Below are positions 1-10,869 of a stretch of 64,000 nt of DNA, one piece after another. The notes under the pieces were generated by a model. It was not told the DNA's origin. It saw only the letters and a list, made by a program, of their open reading frames with translations, and did no database searches. The translations under genes were made by a program, and so were the position numbers. This DNA comes from Strongylocentrotus droebachiensis (taxonomy: Eukaryota > Echinodermata > Echinoidea > Camarodonta > Strongylocentrotidae), in assembly GCA_035222895.1 (NCBI GenBank), contig JAVYIG010000059.1:514001-578000 (forward strand). The letters run 5' to 3'. Within the stretch, counting starts at the first letter, position 1. Each line of letters starts with the position of its first letter.

Positions 1-198
1 TATGAAACCATGGTTTGCAGTTATGCAATACAAATGCAGAGCAAAATTATGCAAGGTCCGATGTGTATTAAATTTTCATCTATTCTCACATTATATAGGA
101 TACATCTCTGATGGCTTTTTAAGAGAGTATCGTACGTCAGGTTAATAGTCCAGAAGATCATGTATTGTACCCCCGAAGTGTACTGTTTTATTACTATA

Positions 199-299
199 GG
201 TTGGATACGTGTAGTACCGATACGGATATGGATCCACTGATTTCTGAGGTAAACAGTGAAGGCAAGCTGACTGTCACCGTGAAGCATGGCAATGGCTGG
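199..299 (+). CDS. Exon-like segment of an unidentified plus-strand gene
   Basis: A pyrimidine-rich stretch ending in ATAG precedes an open segment that ends at GG|GTAAGA, a good donor. Only one frame is open. It starts with one base completing a codon and ends in phase 0, encoding about 33 residues that include GKLTVTVKHGNGW. I do not recognise the protein. The alternating hydrophobic pattern suggests a beta strand. The gene would enter the window from the left. An alternative is chance, since the open frame also runs on to a stop at about 380 without splicing. Confidence 0.35.
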
Positions 300-2116
300 G
301 TAAGATATAACAACATATTACATGCCCATCCTTCGATTGATTCTTCTCCCTCTCTCTGGCATTCCATCGATTCAAAGTAGGCTAGTTTGTATTATCAGTA
401 TTTAATAGTCATTTACTGTTTTACTCTTGACACTAAATTTACTTATAACTATTTTTTCATAATTGTATAATGTACATGTATATCGCTGTAGAACATGTAT
501 TTTGATCATTCATGTCATGTATGTATGCTATATTGATATTGTACATTGTACATCTATATACAACTTTTGTTTCAATGTTTTCAATGGTGGTGAATAAATA
601 AATTCAATTCAAATTAAAATTCAATTCATATTTACATTTAACTCCGCCCAATCGGTACCCAAGAATAAACTATACATCAATTAATTTAAGCTGTCTTTCA
701 TGTGTTTATTCTGGCCTGATTGAAATGATCACGTCTAGCAAAGAAGCAATAGGTTTGTTCTTGATCTGTGTAATGATATCTGAAACTGAAATATAACTAA
801 CATAGAGAAAAAGAGTCTTCACAACTATATGAACATTTCAGTAAAAAGGTGCTTTTCCTCTGTGTACATGATGTATAAGGCAAAAACGCTCATTGTACTT
901 CGTCCACTTTTTTAAAAGCGGTATGACGTAAATACTTGATGAAAGAACGAAATATGTTTCTTATCTAATCTATAGCTCTACTTAAAGGAATGCGTCAAAT
1001 GATCATGTAGCATGCATCTCAGCAAAATAAACTCTACTTAGAACCGTGGCGAAAAGTAGAAAGATAATACATGCTTCTTACAATATTGCAATATCCATGA
1101 GTTTGAATATACGAGTGTATATTGGAAAGAAATTCTTACGAATCACACTTATTTTTTCAGAACATTTTTAAGATGTATATGTTATTTGTGGCCTGCATTT
1201 TTTTCAAACAAACTGCCTGTTTATTCTTAATTCTGTAATAAAAACAACAACAAATACAACTTCATAAAGAAATGATGTCATTAAGATGGGTGATGATAGG
1301 TAAGGAGTGTAGGCCTATATGTTTCTCCTCTTCCTATGCCTGTTACCGTGGTCATGATAGTGACGTCATATATATTTCAAATCTTCCCTGCCTGAAATGT
1401 AATGCTTGTAGTCCCTTTTTGAACAAACTTATTTATCAATATCAAATTGCTTGCAAATAGTGGTAAAATTCAAATCGATATCCTACTAAACGATATCCTA
1501 GCATTTTACATACATTTCTCTCTTCTTTGAATGCAGACACGTAAATGAATCCATCGCCGTTTGATTAGAATTTAAATGTAAAAAAAGTGGTTCTATATAA
1601 ATGATTGTGAACTATTTACTCGTTAGACATCCGACCTATATGATTTTTGATCTCTGGAAAATCATGTTCAACTTTTAATTTATTTCAAGAATGTCCCTAA
1701 AATTGTCATGAATAATAGCTGTCAAAAGGTGATTATGTATACATACACAGCTTGACTTGATATATATATGTACTCCTCCTAATACTATCATGAATGTAAC
1801 TTTTTCTCCCTCTCCTATCCTCAATGTCCCTTCTCTTTCTATGTTATTTAACAAAAAATCTTGCTTCCTTCCTAACCAAATTTGTCAGCATCGCTTCATA
1901 TTGTTATTTGTATTTGCGAGAGGACGTCATTCAAGCTTATGCTTTATAAGACGACCCCTTTTGAGTATATGCCATGTCATCATCATACATCTAAATTCAT
2001 AAGATAGTAAATGTAAATATGTTGATGTATATACATGGAATGAATGAACATCACATGAAATCAAAGTAAACCATCATTATATACATTGTATTTCTGGTCT
2101 TCTTATGTTTCAATAG
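300..2116 (+). other. AT-rich stretch, possible intron
   Basis: It lies between two exon-like segments. No coding potential is recognised. At 580-630 there is an ATTCAATTCAA-type run like the 3' tails of LINE-derived repeats elsewhere in the window. Otherwise I see only low-complexity AT-rich DNA. Confidence 0.3.
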
Positions 2117-2195
2117 TGATGGAGGTCGTGAAGATAACGCTCAAGTACTACGTGGTTTAGCCGTCAAGCAACAACGTATCAACGTCAGAAGATGA
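2117..2195 (+). CDS. Possible terminal exon of the unidentified plus-strand gene
   Basis: A CAATAG acceptor is followed by an open frame in which one base completes a codon and then DGGREDNAQVLRGL is read, with a TGA stop at 2193-2195. This frame does not join in phase to the segment at 199-299: a direct join would create an immediate stop. So either another exon lies between them or a different acceptor is used. Weak evidence. Confidence 0.25.
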
Positions 2196-3691
2196 CCCTC
2201 ATCATACCACGTGATGGCAGCAGAATACTGCGGACTTCAAAATGAAACTTGTCGAGTGTGGCGGCAACCAGACTACCCGAATAACTAATAATACTAATCG
2301 AAGGATATCTAAAGTTCCATTGCATGAGATATAGTATCATAGACATATTACTGATTATGCCCTGTCTTGATACTTTTTATTTATAACTTTATAATTTGTT
2401 GACGCATATGGAGAAGGTCGATTTATTTTCGGGGCGAGCTTTTTATTCTCTATAGCCTCTTCGAAAGTACTTTGACCTTGGCAAAGCATTTGTGCTGACT
2501 GCAAGCACATCATATTATATCCTAGTAAAGAAATTAGATCGAGTTGACGTAATTTAAATCAATCATTATTTCTTTCTGCATCTTGAACTACATGCCATGT
2601 AAACCCAATACTTCATTACATTGTTGTCCATGGTTGTTAGCCTAAGAGTCTGTCGTGCTTCATGAACAAGTTTGACGAAAATACAATGTTGTAAATTATG
2701 ATTATAATGTGCAGTTTATGTGTATGGCTAAAATGTGACAAGAAATAAGTTTTTTCTACTCAATGTACTTTTACAATTCCATTCGAACCATATATCCATA
2801 TGAGCCATACATGTCGTGCTATTGTTGTTATTATTGTTATCACCCTTACGTATTTTGTCATTTGCATCCAACTAATCATGCATGATCCTAACTTTGATAT
2901 AATCTAGTCTAGTTCATGACATGCATGCAGCAGTTATTGATGTAGTAAAAAAAAAGAGGAATTAGTCATCTTGATCTCGTTTTAATAATCTTATATCAAA
3001 TTTTGATCAGATCGTGTATCTATACAATCTAGTATATTTGTCACATGTATGTTACACAGTCGTCAATGTAATATGAGAGAAATTAATTCTTATCTACAAT
3101 GACAATTCCTTTCGAGTGATATATTTCAAACATCCGATGCTTGTGTACAGTGTTTTTACCATTGTACATCTTATAAATGTATACTCTATTGTAATTTATG
3201 TCTATAATTATTGTAATGATCGTTTCTATTGATGCCTGTGTTGTAATTATTTCTGTCAGTTGATGTACATTACACCTGAATAATGGAAAGTGAAGTAGAG
3301 TCTTACAATGTGCGTTACGTAGTGAGAGGTGTATTCTCTTTGTTCGAGCTGTGTTGAAAACATCGCTCTTTTTACTTGCTCTTCGATTGCCTTAAGAAAT
3401 TCTGGAATCAACTGAAAGCCAATGAATTTAGCTTTGATATATTTTCCATGTTCATGAACTTGTAGGAATGCTGTGACGTGTTATTGATATCCGAAATGTA
3501 TTGAATATGTAAACATATATAAATATGTTTGTATATATATATATATATAATATATATATACATGTATAATGTTCTCAGAGAGGGAATCACTTTGCATTCA
3601 TTCATTCACGTCTTCAAATACACACCGTTTTTTATATCTACATTTATTTTGCTAATATACCTAAGAGTGTACATAATTGCATGTTAATAAA
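2196..3691 (+). other. Possible long 3' UTR ending at AATAAA
   Basis: AT-rich DNA without open frames follows the possible terminal exon. It has many TGTA motifs and a poly-A signal AATAAA at 3686-3691. An (AT)n run lies near 3534-3560. The 3' UTR reading depends on the upstream exon being real. Confidence 0.2.
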
Positions 3692-4698
3692 GTGGAAACG
3701 AGAAATACGTTTGACTATACCTAACTGTAGGACTTGCAGAATATGGAATTTGTTGTAACAATAACAAATGTTTGTAACTATCTCATAAGTAATAGTAGAG
3801 ACCATAAGTTTACCAACACTGACTATGTATAAGAGTTATGTATTGTTTATTTTAAGTGTGTACATAATACGCAGTTTCAGAGAATTACAAACAGCTAACA
3901 ATATATCTTTGTACATAATTATGTATACAAGAGAAAGTTCGATCTATAACTGATTGAACTCATGGGATTCAAAATGTTCTTGTTGTTGAGAGATGGTATA
4001 AGGGGAAATATCGCAAGAAATTGAATGAAATAGTTATAAAAGCTTTTTACATTTGTAATTATCGCCTCAGAGCTTTATTCACATAAACTGGAATAAGTCG
4101 GATAAGAGGTGGGCAACATGAAGAAAGACAGAGGGTAAAGTGCTTTTCACACAAAACAAGGAATGATTGGATTGGAGAGTGCATGGAAGAGAGAAAAGGC
4201 GTGGTGTAAGTAGACGCTGAAAGATGGAGATGTACTATAAGAGAGAGTGAGATAGAGAGAGAAAAAAAGAGATATATAAAGGGGGAGGATAAAGAGAGAG
4301 AAAGTAAGGGAATAACGAGAGAGAGAGAGCGAGAGAAACAATATAATATAGGAATGAAATACAAACACGCATGCGAAAGCAAGAAAACATGATCTCACAC
4401 ATATACGCAAACTAGTATCAATGAGCACTTCACATTTCACAGACCAACCACTCAGAAATGCATGATACAGATTAAAACGCTTTACCTTTATAAACATCAA
4501 TATAAACCTGTCAATTATAACCATGAGTCCTGAAGAAGATCGTCAGGTATATATAGAAAGCTTGACAAATACAGAGAGACACAAAACAAAAGCTGTATAT
4601 ACGATCGAGTCATAGTTATCTAAATTCTTTTTACATTATGTATGCCTTCCAAGCATGGAAAACCCACATCCTTATGTTCGAGGTACATTAATACCCTC

Positions 4699-4734
<36 letters not shown>

Positions 4735-5650
4735 TATTATGTATGCATATAGCCATATACCATCCTAAATTATCATTTTTGTTTTGATGCCTCTGATTAT
4801 CATGATAATGCACTTTTAGTCTAAGGACCAACATATCTTAGGTCTTTGAGGAAGGGAGCACGAAAACAAATTACTATGAACAAAGTTTCCCTCTACTAAT
4901 CTTTTCTAAACACAAATAAAACATGAAAGGTTGCTTCAATCACAGAGGAACAAACAGTGGCAAAAATGGCAAATGTTTCTTGATTTAAAAAAAGATATGA
5001 TTTTCTTTCTGCTAGAATCACAGAGACATCTTTCGATTTTTATTCCATTCGTTTCCAATAAAGTACAAATATCATATTAATAAATAATATGCAAAATGTA
5101 TACAAAGCATGATTACATTAAAAACATAGAACAATATATCAATAATACCTTGAAGAAAAAAAAGTAGAATAATTTCAAATGAAACTTGATTTATATTCTG
5201 TGGAAATGGAGAGGTCCACTAAAAAGTAGACAAAGTACTTAAATCTGTTTAGGTTCAGGAGAATCATTCCATAGCTTAAAAGTCGTTCAACCGTTCAACA
5301 GTTACCCATTTCACTGCTTTCATATTATATGTCTTTATGCCTCAGATCAATAAATACGAATACATTACTGTTTTGATCCCTCGAATATTGCAAACCTCCA
5401 TTTTGTACTCTTTTTCTAAAATATTTGTTTAGCATTTCTAATCTTCTGAAATGATTTTATTTTTGTTATGCTCATGTGTGATTTTATTCTGATTTTGGTA
5501 TGTTGAAATTTTGATAATCAATAAATACATACATAACTAGACTGGAATTCGTCACTGCTGATGAATGAGATGATCTGCAGCAGATCGATCTGAGCTAAAT
5601 GACGAAGAAACTATCACCGCACGGGCACATACTCACCAAAGAATTGCATT
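3692..5650. other. Intergenic spacer with GA-rich and CT tracts
   Basis: No gene is recognised. A purine-biased GA-rich stretch runs from about 4140 to 4340, and a pure CT run from about 4700 to 4732. The open frames across the GA-rich stretch are composition artefacts. The remainder is featureless AT-rich DNA. Confidence 0.5.
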
Positions 5651-5652
5651 CA

Positions 5653-6007
5653 TTCATACAATACCTCCACATTACCTTTCTTTTCCTGGTGATGCTACAG
5701 CACGTCTGACATAGCAACTCATATGTTTGTATTGTATGATGTATTGTAAACAGGTGGTCAGTTCTGGTGAAGCTAAATACCACTGTCTCTTCTTAGCTCA
5801 CTATGATTGACAGATTATGTCACAAGATGAATGAGATATGGAGCTTCTTTTTTTTTAGGGTGGAGCTTAGCAGTTCTGAGAAAGTTATAAAAAAAAAAAA
5901 ATCTATGAAATACATTAAGATGTTTAAATAACCAAAACTGAGTTGAATGCGGCAACATCAACATTTATTAATGAATATTTGGATGTCGCCCGACCTTTAA
6001 AAAGGTT
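5653..6007. repeat. Dispersed repeat, copy 1
   Basis: About 350 bp is closely similar, in the same orientation, to 62478-62817. Shared blocks include TGATGCTACAGCACGTCTGA, TGGAGCTTAGCAGTTCTGAG and a terminal CCCGACCTTTAA. An A- or T-rich homopolymer sits at the same internal position in both copies. No terminal inverted repeat or coding capacity is obvious, so the class is unknown. Confidence 0.8.
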
Positions 6008-6224
6008 ATTTCTCCTAAATCAACCAGTGATCATCATGGATCAGACCAGTAGAGCGTAGCCGACGACGATGATACAATTCACTCATTGCATCATCAGCGT
6101 GATCAAATCATGGAAGAGTTGGAGAGGGGCATCAGCCGTTGGATGACATTAAAAGAGGGAGGGTGTGGATGGGTGTAGCATCATCTGATTTCCGCCCTAT
6201 TTGCCAATAAAAGGGGGATGGGTG

Positions 6225-6242
6225 GTGGGGGGGGGGGGGGGG
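6225..6242. repeat. Poly-G run
   Basis: A homopolymeric G tract immediately downstream (on the minus strand) of the cathepsin-like stop codon, so it would lie in that gene's 3' UTR. Confidence 0.8.
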
Positions 6243-6268
6243 TCGGCCCTACATGGCAAGTGCATTTA

Positions 6269-6363
6269 CTAGTTTGATGGGAAGATAGCGTCCGTTGCGA
6301 TGCCACACATATTGTTACGATTCCTGGCAATGTTGATATAGCCATTCTCTCCCCACTCTTCTC
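6269..6363 (-). CDS. Cathepsin-like exon 5: C-terminus
   Basis: The acceptor is TTCACAG|GAG. Read in phase it gives [18 protein letters not shown] followed by [13 protein letters not shown] and TAG at 6269-6271. This is the standard WGE.GY...R....CGIA end of cathepsin L. It is separated from exon 4 by an intron carrying two inverted-repeat elements. Confidence 0.88.
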
Positions 6364-9300
6364 CTGTGAACAAGACGATATTGGTGAAATAAAATTATAC
6401 CATATCACTATAATTGCTCTTTATTTACGTGAGAAAACTGATTTCAAGCAAGAAATATGTGATTGCAATCAAACAGAGCAACAAGAATAAAAATATTCCC
6501 AAACAATATTACTATATCACCTAAGCGTAGGAGTACAATCTTGGGATGGGTAGTTGTCAAAAGGGGTGTAGGGGATTTATTGTCCGAGAGGATAGTTGTG
6601 TTATGGGGTAATTATTGTCCAGGGCCCCGTCTTACAAAGAGTTGATATCAATCGTAACTTATTTGCGATTGATATCAATCGTAACTATGTACATAAGAGA
6701 TAGGAGACTCCAAACTTGAGATTGATTGGAGGACTTACGATTGATTTGGATCAATCGTAAGTCTTTGTAAGACGGGGCCCAGGTTTATTTATATTCTGGG
6801 GTCAGACGTCCTGATATGGTAACCGTGCACCTCATTTTAAAGCTGTACATTTTCTAGTAATGAGTGGACTCTTTAAAGCTCACCGCACACTTTACGATCC
6901 TCCTGCGATTCAAATTTCAAAAAAAAATGCAGTAACATTAGATTTGGAAATCTGAACGAATATCGTCTTCCTGATTTAGGTTAAAAATAATGATCAGATT
7001 ACTAACAACCAGAATTTCAGTGGATTTAAGCTTTCTTGTCAGACTAAAAGTCAACTCATAAACAATCGCACTTCCTTTCTGATATCACTGCAAATCTGAG
7101 CCGATTTAGGGTTTCTTCCTTCAAGGAAGCTTGAAATTAGACATTGAGATTGTTTTAAACAAAATGACTTTTTAGATCTGTGATCATTAATTAAGATTTT
7201 AGGAGTATGAATGTTCGCATCATATGCCATTGCGAATTCTTCAACAATCGGATCGTAGTCAGATCGTATAGTGTGCGGTAGGCTTAATACGCGTTACACA
7301 AGTACGAAGCGTCATTTTAGACTGCGTTATTATCTGCGCTAAAAGAGAATGTGAAAAATGCTTCGTCCATTAATACATTGTTAGAACTGTTAATTTTGTA
7401 GGATGTCGCCCTCTTATGGCCCATTAATGACGTCAGGCAAAAATAACGCCTCGTGTGCAACGTACAGTCAAGAAAGCTCACCCCATGTGTTCCTGCATAT
7501 CCAATACTCGGTCCCCACCGAAGAAACACCGTAGCCTACCAACAACAGGGAATGATCCAATTGCGTCGACGAGCAGCTGGGATCACTGTACACGCCGCTG
7601 ATGTATAATTGGAAAGACGGCTGGCTTGCGTCTATGGCTACCACGACGGGTGTGAAGTAGACTGCTTCAGCGAGTGCCGATTCGTTCCCATGAGTTACGG
7701 ACTTACCAACGTTACACTGAATAAAATGGGGGGAAAATATTTTGGAAAAATTAAGAGAGAGTGAGAGACAAATATAAAAAAAAGAATGAGAATTTGTTTT
7801 TGTTTTTTTAATACACCTGTTAAATTGTGTGAACCAAAACCCAAAGGCGGATGAAATCGGTTTTGAAGGTGAAACTGAGACACAGAACAAAACAGATAGA
7901 TAGAGGTGAGAAAAAGAGAAAGAGAGCCAGCTAGAGGGCTAAAAATAATATGAGAAAAAAGGTTACACGAACGACCCCCTCCCCCCCCCCCCCCGACTGC
8001 ACTCCTCCCTTCCCCTGACCTTCTTAGGCATTTTTTGTACCCAAATGTTAAGGATATCGCAGAATTTGATGGATCCTTAAAGGGGAAAGGGATGTAGTCG
8101 GTGTGGGACCGAATTCACCGAAAAGTTAGCCGGATCCTCATCCCGGCCTCCCCCTACCACCTGTCAACAGTTGCAAAAATTGACAAAACTACCTACCGAT
8201 GCGACGGCCTTACACGATGCGTTATTGCAGACGTTCGGAGCAGAGCCAGAATGATAGGAACCGTCCAGACAGAGCCCGTCGTGATCATGCACGCAGTCGA
8301 AGACGTGAGGGTCTTCGATGGGATTAGGAAGACAACAGTCAACCACCTCGTCGACGGAAAGTGCGTACAGGTAAGTCTGGTCGTAGATGGACGAGTAGCT
8401 AGCTACGGCATCTTGATGGGATATCAATATAGTGGTGTGATGGTTACATGCTCTTTTCCCAAATGTTAATAATTATGAAGGTTCGTTACTCCTAGTAAGG
8501 TTCAAAATTCCGAAGGGTCGAATCTTCAAAAATGAAATAGGGTTCGTTATTCCGACATTCTAAAAGTGATACTGATAACATAGAACTCTTTTTTATTTTT
8601 CGGAGTTAATATGAACCTTCGGAAAAAAGAGAGCCTCCCAGTATGCTAAGGAGGTGGCGTAGTAGGGATGAGATGATGGCAGGAGATGTGTGGGTGATGT
8701 TACCAAATGACAAATAATAACTGGGAGAGGGGGATCGAGGGGGTACAGCTCCACGCCCTTCACCTCATACACCTATGACAGCCAGCAAACGCTTACCCTT
8801 CCTTCCACATGCATCATATATCACATGCAATATTAAGAATAAACGCAAAGCCCGTTACACGAGATCCGTCAATATCCTGACGTAAGATTGCGTCAACAAC
8901 TGATCCAGTCTCTGACGAGACATGTAAGGGTGACATCGTACAACAATGATAACAAATGAACGATGCGAACAAAATTGACTTAAGAGACTTCTTAAGCCTA
9001 ATTCACACCGAAGCCGAACCAAATACGGAGCACCCCAGACTAACAATAAACAGCCCAGATCAAGAGATAACTTTCTCCGGGTTTTCCTGGGTGAAATTGA
9101 GTGGAACAACCCGGACCAACACGGTGTCAATACGGATCCCTGGACAATCCCGGATCAGCTACGGACTGTCCCGGGACCCAACACGGACCGCCCCATGTTC
9201 AATCCCTGTTCTCAACTTTGCACAGTGTTAGGTCCGTGGTCATCCGTGGTCATCCCTACTTGGTCCGGCATGAACTGTGTATGGTCCGGGGTGCTCCGGG

Positions 9301-10860
9301 GAGTCCAACACGATGCCGGATCGCCCAGGATCGCCCAGGATCAACACGGTGCCACTACAGACCTTCCTGGACTACCCCGTATTGAAAAATCCTCACGGAC
9401 GGTCCGGGTTGCCCACAGCAATTTTAAACAGTTTAAAATTGCCGGGGTGGTGTTCCGGACAATGACGGACCATCCCAGACTGTCCCGGATAAGCCCACAC
9501 CCAACACAGATCCACCACGGATCTGACCGCGGATCGGCCACATTTCAGTCCGGGACGCTCCGGCACAGTCCAGGAGGTCAGTGTGACAGGGGCTTTACCC
9601 TTACAGACTAGATATGTGCGCGGGTAATGACGCAAGCGAAATGACGCCTCGTGTTCAACAGCCATTTGAGTTCAATACGTTAACAATTAACTTTCAAATT
9701 TTGGTTTAAAAAACGCTCAACGACACATTTTATTTCATCGCAATAAGGGTATTTACAAAAACAAAAAATTACGGGATACAGGGCACCGTTTCATGAGACC
9801 GTCATTGTTCAGTTTCACCGACATCCCATTGAAAAGTGTGCTAATTACAATACGTGCGTTTCAATGGGATGTCGGCAAACTTGTACTCGGGACGGTTTCA
9901 TGAAACGTTGCCCTGATCAACTAACCAGCTACATTCATCGGCAGAGCTGAATCTATCTGGCCTTGGTTCCGGACAGGGTTCACATTGCCCTCCTTTCTCC
10001 AATCCCATGATGACGGTACAGTCGATGACGATGATGACGTCACTGACGACTTCCGCTTTCTTTCTGTTTTGAGTTGTTTCGCTTTCACGTCAAACGTGTT
10101 CCGAATTTTACTCATATCCTGTAGCGATTGTAAATATGATATGATATTATTTGGTATCACATCCGTCATCCCACAACACATTATTCAGGCGCACGCTCTG
10201 AATAGTAACACTGAGAAACAAAACATACTGGGGAATCATTACCAACAAAACAATTATATATTAATTAACGAAACATCGTGTAAAGTTCAATCTTGATATT
10301 GGTTGTCTTTTATGAGTTATTGTTAACGAAAAGCGTCACATATTTTGTGCTTTCTCTAAAATTAAGTATTTCCTCTTTTGGTTGCCATGCTTAATATTTC
10401 GCGGCATGTTACTCTCAACGTTTTGAGAACACCCCTTGCAATCGCGTCCAACCATGTCACTCTTTAAAATCAGTCAGTGAAACAAACTAGTCAAGTTTTA
10501 GAATGTCGTAATTAAAGACTACCAAAAGTTAAACGTATTCGTGTTTCCATCAGGAGCATATCCACTTCTATTGTTAATTGATACGCCACTGGACTGTGTA
10601 GCATATTTTACCTGGTCCGCAAACTCGTTCATCGCCATCTTAAACGATCGTCTTCCCTCATCGTAAGCTTTGTTGTTCTCGTCGACGAGTCGGTTGTTCT
10701 TGACCCATGACTTCCATCGGACGAGCTCCTCCTCCTTCGTCGAGTACCGTCTACCATGCTGCGCCTTCCAGCTCGTCCACGCTGTCGACTCCGACGGGCG
10801 ACCGTACGACTCATGGAACACAACCACCAGCACGGCGAGGATCAGTAGATTTCTCGCCAT
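6269..10860 (-). CDS. Cathepsin L-like cysteine protease homologue lacking the catalytic Cys, 5 exons
   Basis: Joining 10860-10612, 10118-9926, 8411-8197, 7716-7482 and 6363-6269 gives 987 nt, or 328 residues plus TAG, close to the usual 330-335 of the family. All introns are GT/AG and all phases match. Residues 1-20 form a signal peptide (hydrophobic core [11 protein letters not shown]). Residues about 28-83 are the I29 propeptide with an ERFNIN-type pattern (E, R, W, N, V, N). The mature part starts near residue 117. Papain-family oxyanion Gln is Q135, catalytic His is H274 ([11 protein letters not shown]) and Asn is N295 (RNTWG). The segment normally read CGSCW is IDSAL, so the catalytic Cys is Ala141. 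The usual GCxGG segment is also missing. The protein enters the secretory or lysosomal route but should not cleave peptides. Open frames and intact splice sites argue against a simple pseudogene. Confidence 0.9.
6622..6780. mobile_element. Foldback MITE in the last cathepsin-like intron
   Basis: Starts GGGCCCCGTCTTACAAAGA and ends with its reverse complement, spanning 159 bp. Inside, ATTGATATCAATCGTAA-type motifs recur on both arms. It has no coding capacity. Typical of a non-autonomous inverted-repeat transposon. Confidence 0.8.
6873..7287. mobile_element. TTAA-ended MITE in the last cathepsin-like intron
   Basis: The left end TTAAAGCTCACCGCACAC and the right end GTGTGCGGTAGGCTTAA are imperfect inverted repeats continuing into TTTACGATC / GATCGTATA. 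About 415 bp, non-coding. Confidence 0.72.
7482..7716 (-). CDS. Cathepsin-like exon 4: catalytic His and Asn
   Basis: The acceptor is TTATTCAG|TGT and the donor TGGG|GTGAGC. It encodes residues 220-297 with VVVAIDAS, the SGVY segment, His274 and Asn295 in their normal contexts. This is the best conserved part of the protein. Confidence 0.92.
7979..7994. repeat. Poly-C run
   Basis: Homopolymeric C tract inside intron 3 of the cathepsin-like gene. Confidence 0.8.
8197..8411 (-). CDS. Cathepsin-like exon 3: diverged central region
   Basis: The acceptor ATCAAG|AT and donor TCG|GTAGGT fit the phases of exons 2 and 4. Residues 148-219 include [12 protein letters not shown], the counterpart of the family's LVSLSEQ..VDC segment. 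The GCxGG block that normally follows is lost, and extra cysteines (C174, C187, C195, C209, C214) appear. Confidence 0.8.
8992..9597. mobile_element. GC-rich element with reiterated GGTCCGGGA motifs, copy 1
   Basis: A GC-rich island in AT-rich surroundings, inside intron 2 of the cathepsin-like gene. Short units of the type GGTCCGG and CCCGGA recur in both orientations throughout. The ends TTAAGCCTAATTCACAC and GTGTGACAGGGGCTTTA form a weak terminal inverted repeat. The open frames across it are repeat artefacts. It is related in motif content to 55929-56633. Confidence 0.65.
9779..9915. mobile_element. Hairpin MITE next to the exon 2 donor
   Basis: The left arm CAGGGCACCGTTTCATGAGA pairs with the right arm ending TTTCATGAAACGTTGCCCTG, and an inner pair GACATCCCATTGAAA / TTTCAATGGGATGTC extends the hairpin. 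The right end lies about 10 bp from the GTTAGT donor at 9925-9920. Confidence 0.78.
9926..10118 (-). CDS. Cathepsin-like exon 2: end of propeptide and altered active-site segment
   Basis: The acceptor is CTACAG|GAT and the donor GCTG|GTTAGT (phase 1). It encodes residues 84-147, with a Lys/Arg- and Ser-rich linker (residues 95-116) before the mature start VPSSWDWR. The oxyanion-hole Gln135 is kept, but the catalytic Cys position is Ala141 and the disulfide Cys before it is Ile138. Confidence 0.88.
10612..10860 (-). CDS. Cathepsin-like exon 1: signal peptide and propeptide
   Basis: ATG at 10858-10860 starts a hydrophobic signal peptide. The exon encodes residues 1-83, including the inhibitor_I29 region ending AMNEFADQ. 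The donor is CAG|GTAAAA, phase 0. Confidence 0.88.
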
Positions 10861-10869
10861 GTTGAGTAT

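Noticed and set aside
4059-4524. Two overlapping Ser/Leu/Phe-rich minus-strand frames
   Set aside because: GA-biased composition with no stops. No conserved features.
8101-8469. 122-codon plus-strand frame
   Set aside because: It is the antisense shadow of cathepsin-like exon 3.
9101-9665. Several overlapping frames on both strands in the GC-rich block
   Set aside because: Few stop codons occur in GGTCCGGGA repeats. Frames overlap in all phases and none has a domain.
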